64,000 nucleotides of DNA, taken from assembly GCA_021845645.1 (NCBI GenBank), contig JAJZVM010000002.1, positions 157,501-221,500 of the forward strand, written 5' to 3'. This stretch comes from Bacillota bacterium. GTDB taxonomy: Bacteria; Bacillota_E; JAJZYS01; JAJYTV01. Each line of letters begins with the position of its first letter. The stretch's first letter is position 1. Both the position numbers and the translations under genes were made by a program. This document shows positions 25,592 to 34,603 of the stretch, one piece after another. The notes under the pieces were generated by a model. It ran no database searches. It worked only from the letters and a program-made list of their open reading frames with translations, and had not been told where the DNA came from.

Positions 25592-26436
25592 GCGCGTCCC
25601 GCGGCGAGCTCCACGAACCTCTCCTCGAGCGTCGCAGGCGCCCGCCGCAGGCGGACGTCGACGCCGGCCAGCGCCTGGGTCGCCGCCTCCTCCGCGGCGG
25701 CGGGCAGGCGCAGCGAGCGGCCGACGAGCGCAGGCTCGAGCCCTTTCGCCTCCAGCAGCGACATGGCCGCCGCCCAGTCCGGCGTGTCGAGGAGCACCAT
25801 CTCCTCGCCCGCCAGAATGTCCTCGAGGCCGCCCGCCGCGACCACCTGCGCGTCCGCCATCACGACGAGCCGGTCGCACTGTTCCGCCTCTTCCATGTGA
25901 TGCGTGGTGATCAGCACGCCGGCACCGCCGTCGGCGGCCGCCCGTACCTCCTGCCAGAGGCGGGCGCGCATCAGCGGATCGACGCCCGAGGTCGGCTCGT
26001 CGAGCACCAGAAGCTGCGGGCGGTGCTGCAGCACCTGCGCGAATGCGACCCTGCGCTGCACGCCGAGCGGCAGGCGGCCGACCGCCACCTCAGGCAGCGC
26101 CTGGTGCGGCGTCGAGCGCGATACGCCGTAGACCGCCCGCGCGAACCGCAGGTTCTCCCGTGGCGTCAGGTCGTCGTAGAGCCCGAGGCCCTGCGGCATG
26201 TAGCCGATGCGCCGACGGCTGGCGAACGACGGCCTTTCGCCGAACAGCCGCACCTCGCCCTCCGAAGGCGGCAGCAGCCCTAGCAGCATGCGCAGGAGCG
26301 TCGTCTTGCCGGCGCCGTTCGCGCCAAGGAGCCCGAGCACCTCCCCCTGCTGCACGGCGACGCTCACCCGCTGCACCGCCACATGCGCCCCGAAGCGGCG
26401 CGTGACATCGCGGCTCTCGGCCAAGGCCTCGGCCAT
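25588..26436 (-). CDS. ABC exporter ATPase, YbhF C-terminal-half type (degenerate signature)
   Basis: 282 residues from ATG 26436 after AAGGAGG. Walker A is GANGAGKTT (38-46), Walker B LLVLDEP (142-148), and a proper H-loop is ITTHHMEEAEQ (H180). The LSGGQ signature is replaced by LPLGV (122-126), as in the C-terminal ABC domain of YbhF/RbbA proteins. Read with its neighbour, which has a normal signature but Tyr in the H-loop, it should form a heterodimer with one competent and one degenerate ATP site. Cytoplasmic partner of the ABC-2 permease at 27.3 kb. Confidence 0.88.
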   Translation of the reverse strand: MAEALAESRDVTRRFGAHVAVQRVSVAVQQGEVLGLLGANGAGKTTLLRMLLGLLPPSEGEVRLFGERPSFASRRRIGYMPQGLGLYDDLTPRENLRFARAVYGVSRSTPHQALPEVAVGRLPLGVQRRVAFAQVLQHRPQLLVLDEPTSGVDPLMRARLWQEVRAAADGGAGVLITTHHMEEAEQCDRLVVMADAQVVAAGGLEDILAGEEMVLLDTPDWAAAMSLLEAKGLEPALVGRSLRLPAAAEEAATQALAGVDVRLRRAPATLEERFVELAAGRA

Positions 26437-27284
26437 CAGGCGGCACCTCCTTCGACCGGGCGCAGTTCCCCGCCAAGGAGCAGGGCCGTGACGGCGTCCT
26501 GCAGGTCCGGCGCAGCCTCCTGCCAGCCCTGCGGAGGCGCAGCGTCCCCCTCCGAGCTCCAGAGCCGCCACCGCCTGCCGCGGCGCCAGGCCCTGTCCGC
26601 CGCGTCGCCGGCCGGCCTCGCGTCGCCCGTCCAGAGGTGCCCCGGCATCGCCTGCACGACCTCCTCGGCCGTTCCGGCGGCCAGCGCACGGCCGTGATCC
26701 AGGAGCAGCAGCTTCGATGCGCGTTCGGCCTCGTCGAGGTAGGTGGTGGCGATGAGGACGGCCGTCCCCTCGGCCGCGGCGTGCGCGATCAGCCACCAGA
26801 GGTCCCGGCGGCTCATGGGATCGACGCCGGTCGTGGGCTCATCCAGCACGAGCAGGTCGGGACGGTGCAGCATGGCGCGGATGACGCCCAGCTTCTGGCG
26901 CATGCCTCCCGAAAGCTCCCCACCGAGCCGCCGCTCCACCCGGTCCAGGCCGGCGCGGGCGAGGAGCATGCCCCTGCGCGCCCGCAGCGCCTCGCCCGCC
27001 ACGCCGTAGGCGGCGGCGGCGAACTGGAGGTTTTCCGCCACCGAGAGATCCGGATAGACGCCAGACGAGGCTGAGAGGTAGCCGATGCGCGTCGCGGCAG
27101 GTCTCGATACCGCCCCCGACTCGGGGTGCAGGGCGCCGGCTGCGGCCTTGAGGAGCGTCGTCTTGCCTGCGCCGTCGCCCCCCACCACGACCCGGACCTC
27201 TCCAGGCGGAAGCTCGAGGTCCACGCTCTGCAGGGCAGGAGTCCGGCCGAAGCGCACCGTGACGCCGGCAAGGCTCCAGCTCAT
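26436..27284 (-). CDS. ABC exporter ATPase, YbhF N-terminal-half type (Tyr in H-loop)
   Basis: 282 residues from ATG 27284, overlapping the permease stop by 4 bp (ATGA). Walker A GGDGAGKTT (35-43), canonical signature LSGGMRQKLG (124-133), Walker B LLVLDEP. The H-loop reads IATTYLDEAER, so the switch histidine is Tyr182. This matches the N-terminal domain of fused YbhF-type ATPases, here encoded as a separate protein. A C-terminal extension of about 60 residues (rich in Trp, Arg, Gly) is of unknown function. It overlaps the following ATPase gene by one base (TGATG). Confidence 0.88.
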   Translation of the reverse strand: MSWSLAGVTVRFGRTPALQSVDLELPPGEVRVVVGGDGAGKTTLLKAAAGALHPESGAVSRPAATRIGYLSASSGVYPDLSVAENLQFAAAAYGVAGEALRARRGMLLARAGLDRVERRLGGELSGGMRQKLGVIRAMLHRPDLLVLDEPTTGVDPMSRRDLWWLIAHAAAEGTAVLIATTYLDEAERASKLLLLDHGRALAAGTAEEVVQAMPGHLWTGDARPAGDAADRAWRRGRRWRLWSSEGDAAPPQGWQEAAPDLQDAVTALLLGGELRPVEGGAA

Positions 27285-28462
27285 GGCCTCGCCTCCTGGG
27301 CGGTGGCCGCGCGGCGCCCGCCGCCGTGTCCCGGCGACGGGTTCAGCAGGCGGTGGAAGCGCAGCGTCGCGAACGTCACGACCACGGCGCCCAGGACGGC
27401 CAGGTAGAGAAACGGGCGCCAGAGGTCCCCGATCGGCTGGCCGAGGAGCATGACGCCACGGCTGATCTCGACGAAGTAGGTGAGCGGCAAGATGTAGGCG
27501 ATCCAGCGCACGCCTGCCGCCATCGACGCGAGCGGGAAGATCAGCCCCGAGAGCAGGATCTGCGGCAGCACGGTGAGCATGGCGAGCTGGATCGCCTGGC
27601 CCTGGTTCTGCGAGACGCTCGAGATCAGCACGCCGATGCTGAGCGTGACGAACAGGAAGAGCAGGGCGCCGAGGATGAGCAGGCCCCAGGAGCCGCGCAT
27701 CGGCACCCCGAAGAGCCACATGCCGACGCCCAGCACCAGCGCGAGGTCGACGGCGGCGACGAGGAAGTATGGGGCGATCTTTCCGATCAGGACATCCCAT
27801 GGCGAGAGCGGCATCACCGCAAGCTGTTCCAGGGTGCCCGCCTGCCGCTCGCGGACGACGCCGAGACTCGCGATGAGGGTGCCGATGAACACCAGGATCA
27901 CGCCGGCAAGCCCGGGAACCATGACGAGCGCCGTCTTGAGATGGGGGTTGTACAGCACGTCGACCCGCGGCGGCGGGGGCGTCATGAAGGTCACCGCCGT
28001 ACCCGCGGGCAGGAGTGTCTGCAACTGGGCCTTGAGCTGCGCGAGATCCGGCTGGGACGCGGCCAGGCGGGCGACGGCCGTCTCGGCCGCGCGCGCCGTG
28101 AAGAGGTCGGCGCCGTTGATCAGGACAAGCGTTCGCGTCGCGTCCGCGACGACGGCGACATCGGCTTTGCCGTCGCGCAGGTCGCGCCGCGCAGCGGCGA
28201 CACCTTGCCGGGGGTAGGTGCCCTGGAGCGCGAACGGACTCTTCAGGCGCTGGCTGAAGCTCTTGGCCTCTGGCCCCACCACCACGGCCGAGATCTTGGA
28301 CACGTCGAAGCTCGCGGCGTAGCCGAAGATGACGAGCAGCATGATCGGCAGCACGATCATCATCGCCAGGGTGCGACGGTCACGCCGCAACTGCAGGAAC
28401 TCCTTGACGATCATCGCCCACAAGAGCACCCTCTCCTTCTTGACCGAAGGGTAATTCAGCAT
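27281..28462 (-). CDS. ABC-2 type permease (YbhS/YbhR-like)
   Basis: 393 residues. One N-terminal TM helix (MMIVLPIMLLVIFGYA), a roughly 150-residue external domain, then five C-terminal TM helices with GVVRERQAGTLEQLAVMPLSPWDVLIGK, the ABC-2 permease mark. Such YbhF-S-R systems export drugs or toxic compounds. One permease gene is present, so it may work as a homodimer. Start is uncertain: ATG 28462 would be nearly leaderless behind CATAAT, whereas TTG 28423 follows AAGGAGAGG by six bases. Head of the four-gene operon. Confidence 0.87.
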   Translation of the reverse strand: MLNYPSVKKERVLLWAMIVKEFLQLRRDRRTLAMMIVLPIMLLVIFGYAASFDVSKISAVVVGPEAKSFSQRLKSPFALQGTYPRQGVAAARRDLRDGKADVAVVADATRTLVLINGADLFTARAAETAVARLAASQPDLAQLKAQLQTLLPAGTAVTFMTPPPPRVDVLYNPHLKTALVMVPGLAGVILVFIGTLIASLGVVRERQAGTLEQLAVMPLSPWDVLIGKIAPYFLVAAVDLALVLGVGMWLFGVPMRGSWGLLILGALLFLFVTLSIGVLISSVSQNQGQAIQLAMLTVLPQILLSGLIFPLASMAAGVRWIAYILPLTYFVEISRGVMLLGQPIGDLWRPFLYLAVLGAVVVTFATLRFHRLLNPSPGHGGGRRAATAQEARP

Positions 28463-28473
28463 CAGATGAATTA
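28452..28473. promoter_or_regulatory. 22-bp palindromic operator over the exporter promoter
   Basis: TAATTCA-8-TGAATTA, perfect 7-bp arms in AT-rich sequence unlike the surrounding GC-rich DNA. It includes the minus-strand -10 candidate CATAAT (28475-28470) of the exporter operon. Size and position fit a TetR-family operator, presumably for the regulator encoded at the end of the same operon. Confidence 0.6.
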
Positions 28474-28548
28474 TGCCTACGGGGAGCCGAATCCTGCCTG
28501 CGGCAATGGCGGCTTCGGTCGGCGCCTCCGGGCCGCAGCAGCCGGATG

Positions 28549-28577
28549 CTGACCTCGTCCCGCCGCTCGGCTACAAT
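28549..28577 (+). promoter_or_regulatory. Promoter of the two-component operon
   Basis: CTGACC (28549-28554), a 17-bp spacer and TACAAT (28572-28577). Start predicted near 28584, 25 bp before the response-regulator ATG. Confidence 0.55.
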
Positions 28578-28608
28578 GTGTCCGGGATCTGCGGCGGAGG
28601 TGATGACG

Positions 28609-29283
28609 ATGCGCGTCCTGGTGGTGGAGGACGACCCCTCCCTCGGCGCGACGCTGCGCCTGGGACTCACGTCGGAAGGGTTCGATCCCACCGTGACCGG
28701 AACGGTCGCCGAGACGCTCGCCCTGCTGGAGCGGAGCAGCTTCCAGCTCGCGCTCGTCGACGTCAACCTCCCCGACGGGTCAGGTTTCGCCCTGGTGCCA
28801 CGGCTCAAGGACCGCGGCATCATGGTGATCATGCTGACGGCCCGCGGCAACGTGCCGGACAGGGTGCACGGCTTTGAGCTCGGCGCGGACGACTATGTCG
28901 CCAAGCCGTTCGCGTTCGAGGAACTCGTGATGCGCATGCGGGCGGTGTCGCGCCGACCCGTCCCGGAGGACAGGCTGCCCGTGCTGAGCTTTGCGGACGT
29001 CGAGGTGCACCTCGAGCGCCAGCAGGCCCTGCGCGCCGGCCAGCCGCTCGACCTCACGCGCCGCGAGTACGACCTCCTCTGCTTCTTCCTGCGCAACCAG
29101 CGCCGTGTGCTGACCCGCGAACAGATCCTCGAGCGGGTCTGGGGCTTCGACGCGGAGGTCGGCGAAGGCGTCCTCGACGTCTACATCAGCTACCTCAGAC
29201 GCAAGCTCGAGGCCCTGGGGCCGCGCCTCATCCACACGGTGCGCGGCTTCGGCTACCGCCTGGACGAGCATGGCGAAGCGTGA
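28609..29283 (+). CDS. OmpR/PhoB-family response regulator
   Basis: 224 residues from ATG 28609, six bases after GGAGGT. A second ATG at 28603 touches the ribosome site. Receiver domain: acidic pair E7-D8-D9, phospho-acceptor D51 (ALVDVNLPDGSGF), Thr/Ser in MLTARG and K99 (ADDYVAKPF). The C-terminal winged helix has DLTRREYDLLCFFLRNQRRVLTREQILERVW and YISYLRRKLE with GFGYRL. It is translated with the overlapping kinase gene. Target genes unknown. The secreted DUF2680-like protein at 30.7 kb is the obvious candidate. Confidence 0.93.
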   Translation: MRVLVVEDDPSLGATLRLGLTSEGFDPTVTGTVAETLALLERSSFQLALVDVNLPDGSGFALVPRLKDRGIMVIMLTARGNVPDRVHGFELGADDYVAKPFAFEELVMRMRAVSRRPVPEDRLPVLSFADVEVHLERQQALRAGQPLDLTRREYDLLCFFLRNQRRVLTREQILERVWGFDAEVGEGVLDVYISYLRRKLEALGPRLIHTVRGFGYRLDEHGEA

Positions 29284-30562
29284 GCGCGGCCTGCAAAGCC
29301 TGAGCCGTCGCCTGCTCGTCGCGATGGTGGCGCTCGTCGGAGCATCCCTGCTGCTCGCCGATTTCGGCGCCGTATTCTTTCTGCGCAGCGTGCTCGTGCA
29401 CAACCTGCGATCGCAGCTCGTAGCCTCCGCGCATGCGACGGTGGGCTTCTACCTGCATAGCGGGGACGTCCCCGCCCGCCTGCCTCTCGGCGAGTCGATC
29501 GCCATCTACGCCGAGAACGGCCGGCGGGCCTTCGCCATAGGGCCCGTGCCGGAGACACCGCCGCCGCTCGGTGTGAGTCAGCAGGCGCGCAGCCTGCGCT
29601 ACACCGTGATGGTGCCTGGCGGTCTCTTCCTCGAGCAGGTCAACCTGACCAGCGTCACCCGACCCGTGCGGATCCTGGAGAGCGTGCTGGCGCTCGTGAC
29701 GCTCGCCGCGGTCCTTCTGGCCGGCATCGTCGCGGACGGCGTGGCGCGCGGCCTCACCGCTCCGCTCTCGTCGCTGTCCAGGGAGGCGCAGCGCATCAGC
29801 GAGACCGGCGACCTCGACGTCAGTCTGCCCACCGACCACGGCGTCCGGGAGATCAGAAACCTCGCGGAGGCTCTGCAGCAGATGCTGGGGCGGCTCGGGC
29901 AGATGTTCGGAGCCCTCGAGGCCTCCGAGCAGCGCGAGCGCGCCCTGCGCGAGATGACACTGCACGACCTTCGCACGCCCCTGTCCACCGTGCTCGGCAC
30001 CCTCGAACTCCTGGCCGGCGGCCGCCTCAAGGGCGACGAGGCGGTGGAGGCCGCGGCGCTGGCCCAGCGCGAGGCGGCACGCCTCGCGTCCCGCATCCGC
30101 GACCTGGATGCCAAGGAGAGCGAGCCGGTCTCGGACCTCGGCCTGTCGGTGAGCCGTGCCGCCCGCGGTCACCTCCTGGCCGCGGGCCCCGCCGGTACAT
30201 GGGTCTCTGCGCCGGCGGCGGAGGTGGGTCATGTGCTCGATCTCCTGGTGGACAACGCGATGCGGCACAACCCGCCCGGCACGGCGATCGATGTCGGCTG
30301 GCGCCGCGAAGGGGACCTGGCCGTCGCGTGGGTGCGCGATCAGGGGGTCGGCATGGCCCGGGAGATTGCGGAGCACGCCTTCGACCGCTTCTATCGCGGT
30401 GACCGCGAAGGCGGGCTCGGCCTGGGCCTCTCCCTGGTGCGGGTGCTCGTGGCGTCCCGCAGCGGCTCGGTGGACCTCACGACCGCCCCCGGCCAGGGGA
30501 CGACCGTCACGGTGCGCTGGCCGGCGGCCGCACCCCAACCCGACCGCCCTGCAGAAAACTGA
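29270..30562 (+). CDS. Sensor histidine kinase
   Basis: 430 residues overlapping the regulator gene by 14 bp. TM1 around 15-37, an extracytoplasmic sensor region of about 100 residues, TM2 around 137-155, a HAMP linker (GLTAPLSSLSREAQRIS), a DHp helix with the phosphorylated H232 in MTLHDLRTPLST, then the catalytic domain (VDNAMRHNPPGTAID, RDQGVGMA, GLGLGLSLV). Signal unknown. Forms the standard membrane kinase/OmpR regulator pair with 28609-29283. Confidence 0.92.
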   Translation: MAKRERGLQSLSRRLLVAMVALVGASLLLADFGAVFFLRSVLVHNLRSQLVASAHATVGFYLHSGDVPARLPLGESIAIYAENGRRAFAIGPVPETPPPLGVSQQARSLRYTVMVPGGLFLEQVNLTSVTRPVRILESVLALVTLAAVLLAGIVADGVARGLTAPLSSLSREAQRISETGDLDVSLPTDHGVREIRNLAEALQQMLGRLGQMFGALEASEQRERALREMTLHDLRTPLSTVLGTLELLAGGRLKGDEAVEAAALAQREAARLASRIRDLDAKESEPVSDLGLSVSRAARGHLLAAGPAGTWVSAPAAEVGHVLDLLVDNAMRHNPPGTAIDVGWRREGDLAVAWVRDQGVGMAREIAEHAFDRFYRGDREGGLGLGLSLVRVLVASRSGSVDLTTAPGQGTTVTVRWPAAAPQPDRPAEN

Positions 30563-30656
30563 CGCAGCCACTGCTCTTCCTCCCCCTGCAGACCGGTGGC
30601 GCGATGCGGGCATGCTTTGCTTGTGCCGCAGGTCTCTAGCAGAGGGAGGAGACGAA

Positions 30657-31268
30657 TTGAAGCACAGCGCGCGCTGGCTCGGTGCGCTGCTGGCCCTGCC
30701 GCTCGTCCTGGGTGGCGCGGCGGCCGCGTTCGCGGCCCCTGCACAGAGCGGAGCCGGCAGTTTCATCTCGGATGTGGCCCGGCATCTCGGCGTGCCGGAG
30801 CAGAAGCTCAAGGACGCCATCACGCAGGCACGCCTCGACAGGGTGCGGGCGCTTCTGCGCGAGGGCCGCATCACGAGTGCCCAGGCCGCCCAGATGGAGC
30901 TGAGGGTCAGGACCGGCCGCATGGGCCGGCCAGGCATGCGCCACTGGGGCCACCGGCAGGGCGGGCTCATGCTATCGCAGGCGGCGTCCTACCTCGGGCT
31001 GACGCAGGAGGCGCTCCTTGCCCGTCTTGAGCAGGGGGAGTCGCCGGCAGCCATCGCCAAGGCGCAGGGCAAGACGCCCGCGGGCCTCGAGGCCGCCCTG
31101 CTCGACGGCGCCCGCCAGCGCATGGCGAGCGCGGTCAAGGCGGGGCGCCTGACGCAGGAGGAGGCCCAGGCCAAGGAGTCCCGTCTCGCAGCCCACATCC
31201 ATCGATTCGTCACAGGCAGCTGGCAGACAGGCTCGGGGCGGAGCGAACGCATGGCCCCGCCGGCCTAG
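30657..31268 (+). CDS. Secreted DUF2680/YckD-like helical protein
   Basis: 203 residues from TTG 30657 behind AGGGAGGAG. Signal peptide ends near AAAAFAAPAQS. The mature part holds two similar helical units: DVARHLGVPEQKLKDAITQARLD with LLREGRITSAQA, and AASYLGLTQEALLARLEQGES with AVKAGRLTQEEA. The pattern xYLGxxxExLxxxLxxGxS is typical of DUF2680/YckD exported proteins of unknown function. It follows the kinase gene by 94 bp on the same strand and may be a target of that two-component system. A hairpin follows the stop. Confidence 0.75.
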   Translation: MKHSARWLGALLALPLVLGGAAAAFAAPAQSGAGSFISDVARHLGVPEQKLKDAITQARLDRVRALLREGRITSAQAAQMELRVRTGRMGRPGMRHWGHRQGGLMLSQAASYLGLTQEALLARLEQGESPAAIAKAQGKTPAGLEAALLDGARQRMASAVKAGRLTQEEAQAKESRLAAHIHRFVTGSWQTGSGRSERMAPPA

Positions 31269-31290
31269 GCGGGCGCTTACGCGGGGAAGA

Positions 31291-31319
31291 GGGCGGCAGG
31301 GCCCAGGAGCCTGCCGCCC
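31291..31319 (+). terminator. Hairpin after the DUF2680-like gene
   Basis: GGGCGGCAGG, 9-nt loop, CCTGCCGCCC, followed by CCCTTCCT. 22 bp after the stop codon. Confidence 0.6.
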
Positions 31320-31384
31320 CCTTCCTGCCTGCAGGTCGGGCGCGCGGCGCGGAGAACTCCCGTGGCGACACGGGAGGTGGCAAG

Positions 31385-32176
31385 ATGCCGGAGAGGACCC
31401 TGGCCGGACGGCGCGCCTTGGTCAGCGGCGCCGCGAGCGGAATCGGCTACGCGGTGGCGCAGGCCCTGGCCCAGCAGGGGGCCCGCGTCATGGTGGCGGA
31501 CCTGCGCCCCGATGCCGCGGAGTCGGCGGCGAGAGAGATCCACGCCTTCACGGGGGCCGAGGTGCGGTCGGTCCGGGAGGACGCCTCATTGGAAGCCGAC
31601 GTACGCCATGCGATCGAGGAGACGCGCCGCCTGTTCGGCGGGCTCGACATCCTGGTGTCCAACGCGGGGCGGCAGCATGTCGCCATGATCGAGGACTTTC
31701 CCGTCGACACGTTCCGGTCCATCGTCGACCTGATGCTGGTCGGACCGTTCCTGGCGCTCAAGCATGCACTGCCGCTGATGCGTGCCCAGCATTACGGCCG
31801 CATCCTGCACATGGCCTCGATCAACGGCCTCGTGGGGTTCGCGGGCAAGGCGGCCTACAACTCGGCCAAGCACGGACTTGTCGGCCTGACCAAGGTCGCG
31901 GCGCTCGAGTGCGCCACGGATGGCATCACGGTGAACGCCGTCTGCCCCGGCTACGTCGACACGCCGCTCGTACGCGGCCAGCTCGAGGACCTCGCCACGA
32001 CGCGGGGGGTGCCGATCGAGCGCGTGCTCGAGGAGGTCCTCTACCCGCTCGTGCCGCAGCGCCGCCTGCTTCAGCCGGAAGAGGTGGCCGCATACGCCGC
32101 CTTCCTCTGCTCCGATGCCGCCGCGGGCGTCACCGGCCAGGCGGTCGTGATCGACGGCGGCTACGTGGCGCAGTAG
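31385..32176 (+). CDS. bdhA: Short-chain dehydrogenase, 3-hydroxybutyrate dehydrogenase-like
   Basis: 263 residues of classical SDR: VSGAASGIGYAVA (NAD loop), SNAG, and the catalytic S145 (HMASINGLVG) with Y158 and K162 (AYNSAKHGLVGLTK). The segment VCPGYVDTPLVRGQLEDLA, followed by GVPIERVLEEVLYPLVPQRR and FLCSDAAAGVTGQ, is the pattern of D-3-hydroxybutyrate dehydrogenases, which interconvert 3-hydroxybutyrate and acetoacetate. Other 3-hydroxyacid SDRs remain possible. It sits opposite a crotonase-family gene, compatible with short-chain acyl metabolism. Confidence 0.83.
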   Translation: MPERTLAGRRALVSGAASGIGYAVAQALAQQGARVMVADLRPDAAESAAREIHAFTGAEVRSVREDASLEADVRHAIEETRRLFGGLDILVSNAGRQHVAMIEDFPVDTFRSIVDLMLVGPFLALKHALPLMRAQHYGRILHMASINGLVGFAGKAAYNSAKHGLVGLTKVAALECATDGITVNAVCPGYVDTPLVRGQLEDLATTRGVPIERVLEEVLYPLVPQRRLLQPEEVAAYAAFLCSDAAAGVTGQAVVIDGGYVAQ

Positions 32177-32200
32177 CGGCCGGACTGTGCCGCGCAGAGG

Positions 32201-32989
<789 letters not shown>

Positions 32990-33134
32990 TCCTCCTCGGC
33001 GACGCCCTCTGGTCGCCGTCATGTCGACGCTAGCCCAAGGTCTCTCGGGCGGCAAGCGCTTCACGCCTCCTGGTCGCTGCGCGCACCGCGACGTGAGCCC
33101 TGGGCGCAGCGATCGCCCCACCCTCCACGCGCAG

Positions 33135-34133
33135 CTAGCGACCCGCGCCCATGTCCACCGGAGTGCCTCTGCCGAGGGCCTGCGCCCGCTCCAGACAGTA
33201 CGCGGCGGCGGCCAGATCTTCGACGGCCAGCCCGACCGACTTGAAGAGCGTCAGGTCATCCAAGGACGCGCGTCCAGCCACCTCCCCGCCGGCCACACCG
33301 CCGATCTCCCCGAGGATATGCCCCTGCGGGATGACGCCCGCCGCCAGCGGCAGGAGGATGTCGTCAGCCTGCGCCAGCGCGTGCGGGATGGAGTCCACGT
33401 AGAGGCGCGCCCGACGCACCGCCTCGTCGTCCAGCTCGCGGTATCCCCTGACCGATGCTCCCACGGCGTTGACATGCACTCCCGGCTTCAGCCAGAGACC
33501 TTCGAGGACAGGCGCGCGCGCTTCCGTCAGCGTGCAGACGATGTCGGCCCCCTCCACGGCGGCCCGGGCGTCGGCGAGCGCCTCCACGGCGATGCCGAAC
33601 CGCTCGCCCATGCGCCGTGCGAATTCCTCGGCGTGCTTGAGGCTGCGGCTGTGCACCCGCACCCGGACGACCGGCCGCACCGAGAGCATGGCCTCGAGGT
33701 GGGTCTCGGCCTGCGTGCCGCTGCCGAGGAGCGTGAGCTCCGCGGCGTCTCGCGGCGCGAGCAGGTCGGTCGCCAGAGCGCTCACGGCGGCCGTGCGGCG
33801 CGCGGTGAGCGCGTCGGCGTCCACGATCGCCCGCACCTCTCCCGTATCCGCGGCGAACAGGAGGACGGCGCCCTGGTGCGTGTGCAGGCCGCGCAGCCTG
33901 TTCTTGGGGTAGACGGAGATCACCTTGCTGCCGAATGGCTCCAGGCCGCCCAGGACCGCAGGCATCCAGGCGATCAGTCCCTCCTGCCCGGGATGCGCCA
34001 TCACCTGCCGCGGCGGCATCGTCGCCTCGCCGCGGCTCAGGGCGCGAAGCGCCCCAGCCATCCGCGGCACGAGCCCTTCCATGTCCAGGAGATCCGTGAC
34101 GTCGCGGTAGCCGAGAACGAGCGCAGCCATCAT
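33135..34133 (-). CDS. Ornithine cyclodeaminase / mu-crystallin family protein
   Basis: 332 residues. Substrate-binding N-terminus with PPRQVMAHPGQEGLIAWMPA and GSKVISVYPKN (catalytic lysine region). The Rossmann domain has LTLLGSGTQAETHLEAM, ADIVCTLTEARAPVLEG and GVHVNAVGASVRGYRELDD. Family members include ornithine cyclodeaminase, alanine dehydrogenase, ketimine reductases and amino-acid biosynthetic enzymes, so function is not fixed. Start ATG 34133 (or the next codon) after GGGGGA. It follows a 66-residue protein gene by 32 bp and is probably co-transcribed with it. Confidence 0.87.
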   Translation of the reverse strand: MMAALVLGYRDVTDLLDMEGLVPRMAGALRALSRGEATMPPRQVMAHPGQEGLIAWMPAVLGGLEPFGSKVISVYPKNRLRGLHTHQGAVLLFAADTGEVRAIVDADALTARRTAAVSALATDLLAPRDAAELTLLGSGTQAETHLEAMLSVRPVVRVRVHSRSLKHAEEFARRMGERFGIAVEALADARAAVEGADIVCTLTEARAPVLEGLWLKPGVHVNAVGASVRGYRELDDEAVRRARLYVDSIPHALAQADDILLPLAAGVIPQGHILGEIGGVAGGEVAGRASLDDLTLFKSVGLAVEDLAAAAYCLERAQALGRGTPVDMGAGR

Positions 34134-34165
34134 GTGTCCCCCTTTTGCGGTCGTCGGCGGCGGGT

Positions 34166-34366
34166 TCAGAGGGAACGGCTTCCCTGGTAGGTAAACACAC
34201 CTTCGACGATACGGCGGGCGTCACCGACATCGTTGTCGCAGTGCAGGCCGATGCGGTCGGCCCTGCCGCGCGGCGCGACGAGCAACCCCTCGCTGCAGCT
34301 GCACAGATGTGTCTTGTCGTCGAAGATCAGAAAGTGGCTGCGAAACTCCACCGGCGTGCGACGCAT
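34166..34366 (-). CDS. Small protein of unknown function (66 aa)
   Basis: 66 residues starting at an ATG that follows AAGGAGG with normal spacing, 32 bp upstream of the ornithine-cyclodeaminase-family gene on the same strand. Hydrophilic, no TM segment. It has THLCSCSEGLLVAPRG (two Cys) and HCDNDVGDARRIVEGVF. Composition is more balanced than the Arg/Pro-rich chance frames around it. No family recognised. Called real because of the ribosome site, the operon position and the two-cysteine motif. A conserved partner of the downstream enzyme is possible. Confidence 0.5.
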   Translation of the reverse strand: MRRTPVEFRSHFLIFDDKTHLCSCSEGLLVAPRGRADRIGLHCDNDVGDARRIVEGVFTYQGSRSL

Positions 34367-34603
34367 CGGCCGGCCTCCTTCGCCGCCCGGGCTCGAGCAA
34401 CGCCGCGTGCCACCGCCTGGGGGCGTGCCGCAGCAAGCGGCCCCAGGCGGATGACCTGAGCGCCAGTCGCCGTGGAGAGTTCGGCACCGGGGCCAGGGAA
34501 GTCCTGGCGCGCGGCACCGTCAGGATCAGCGGCACCTGTCTCGCGCAGGCATCGGTAGGATCCATACGGAGCCTATAGAATCCCATCTCCCGGATCGTGT
34601 CGG

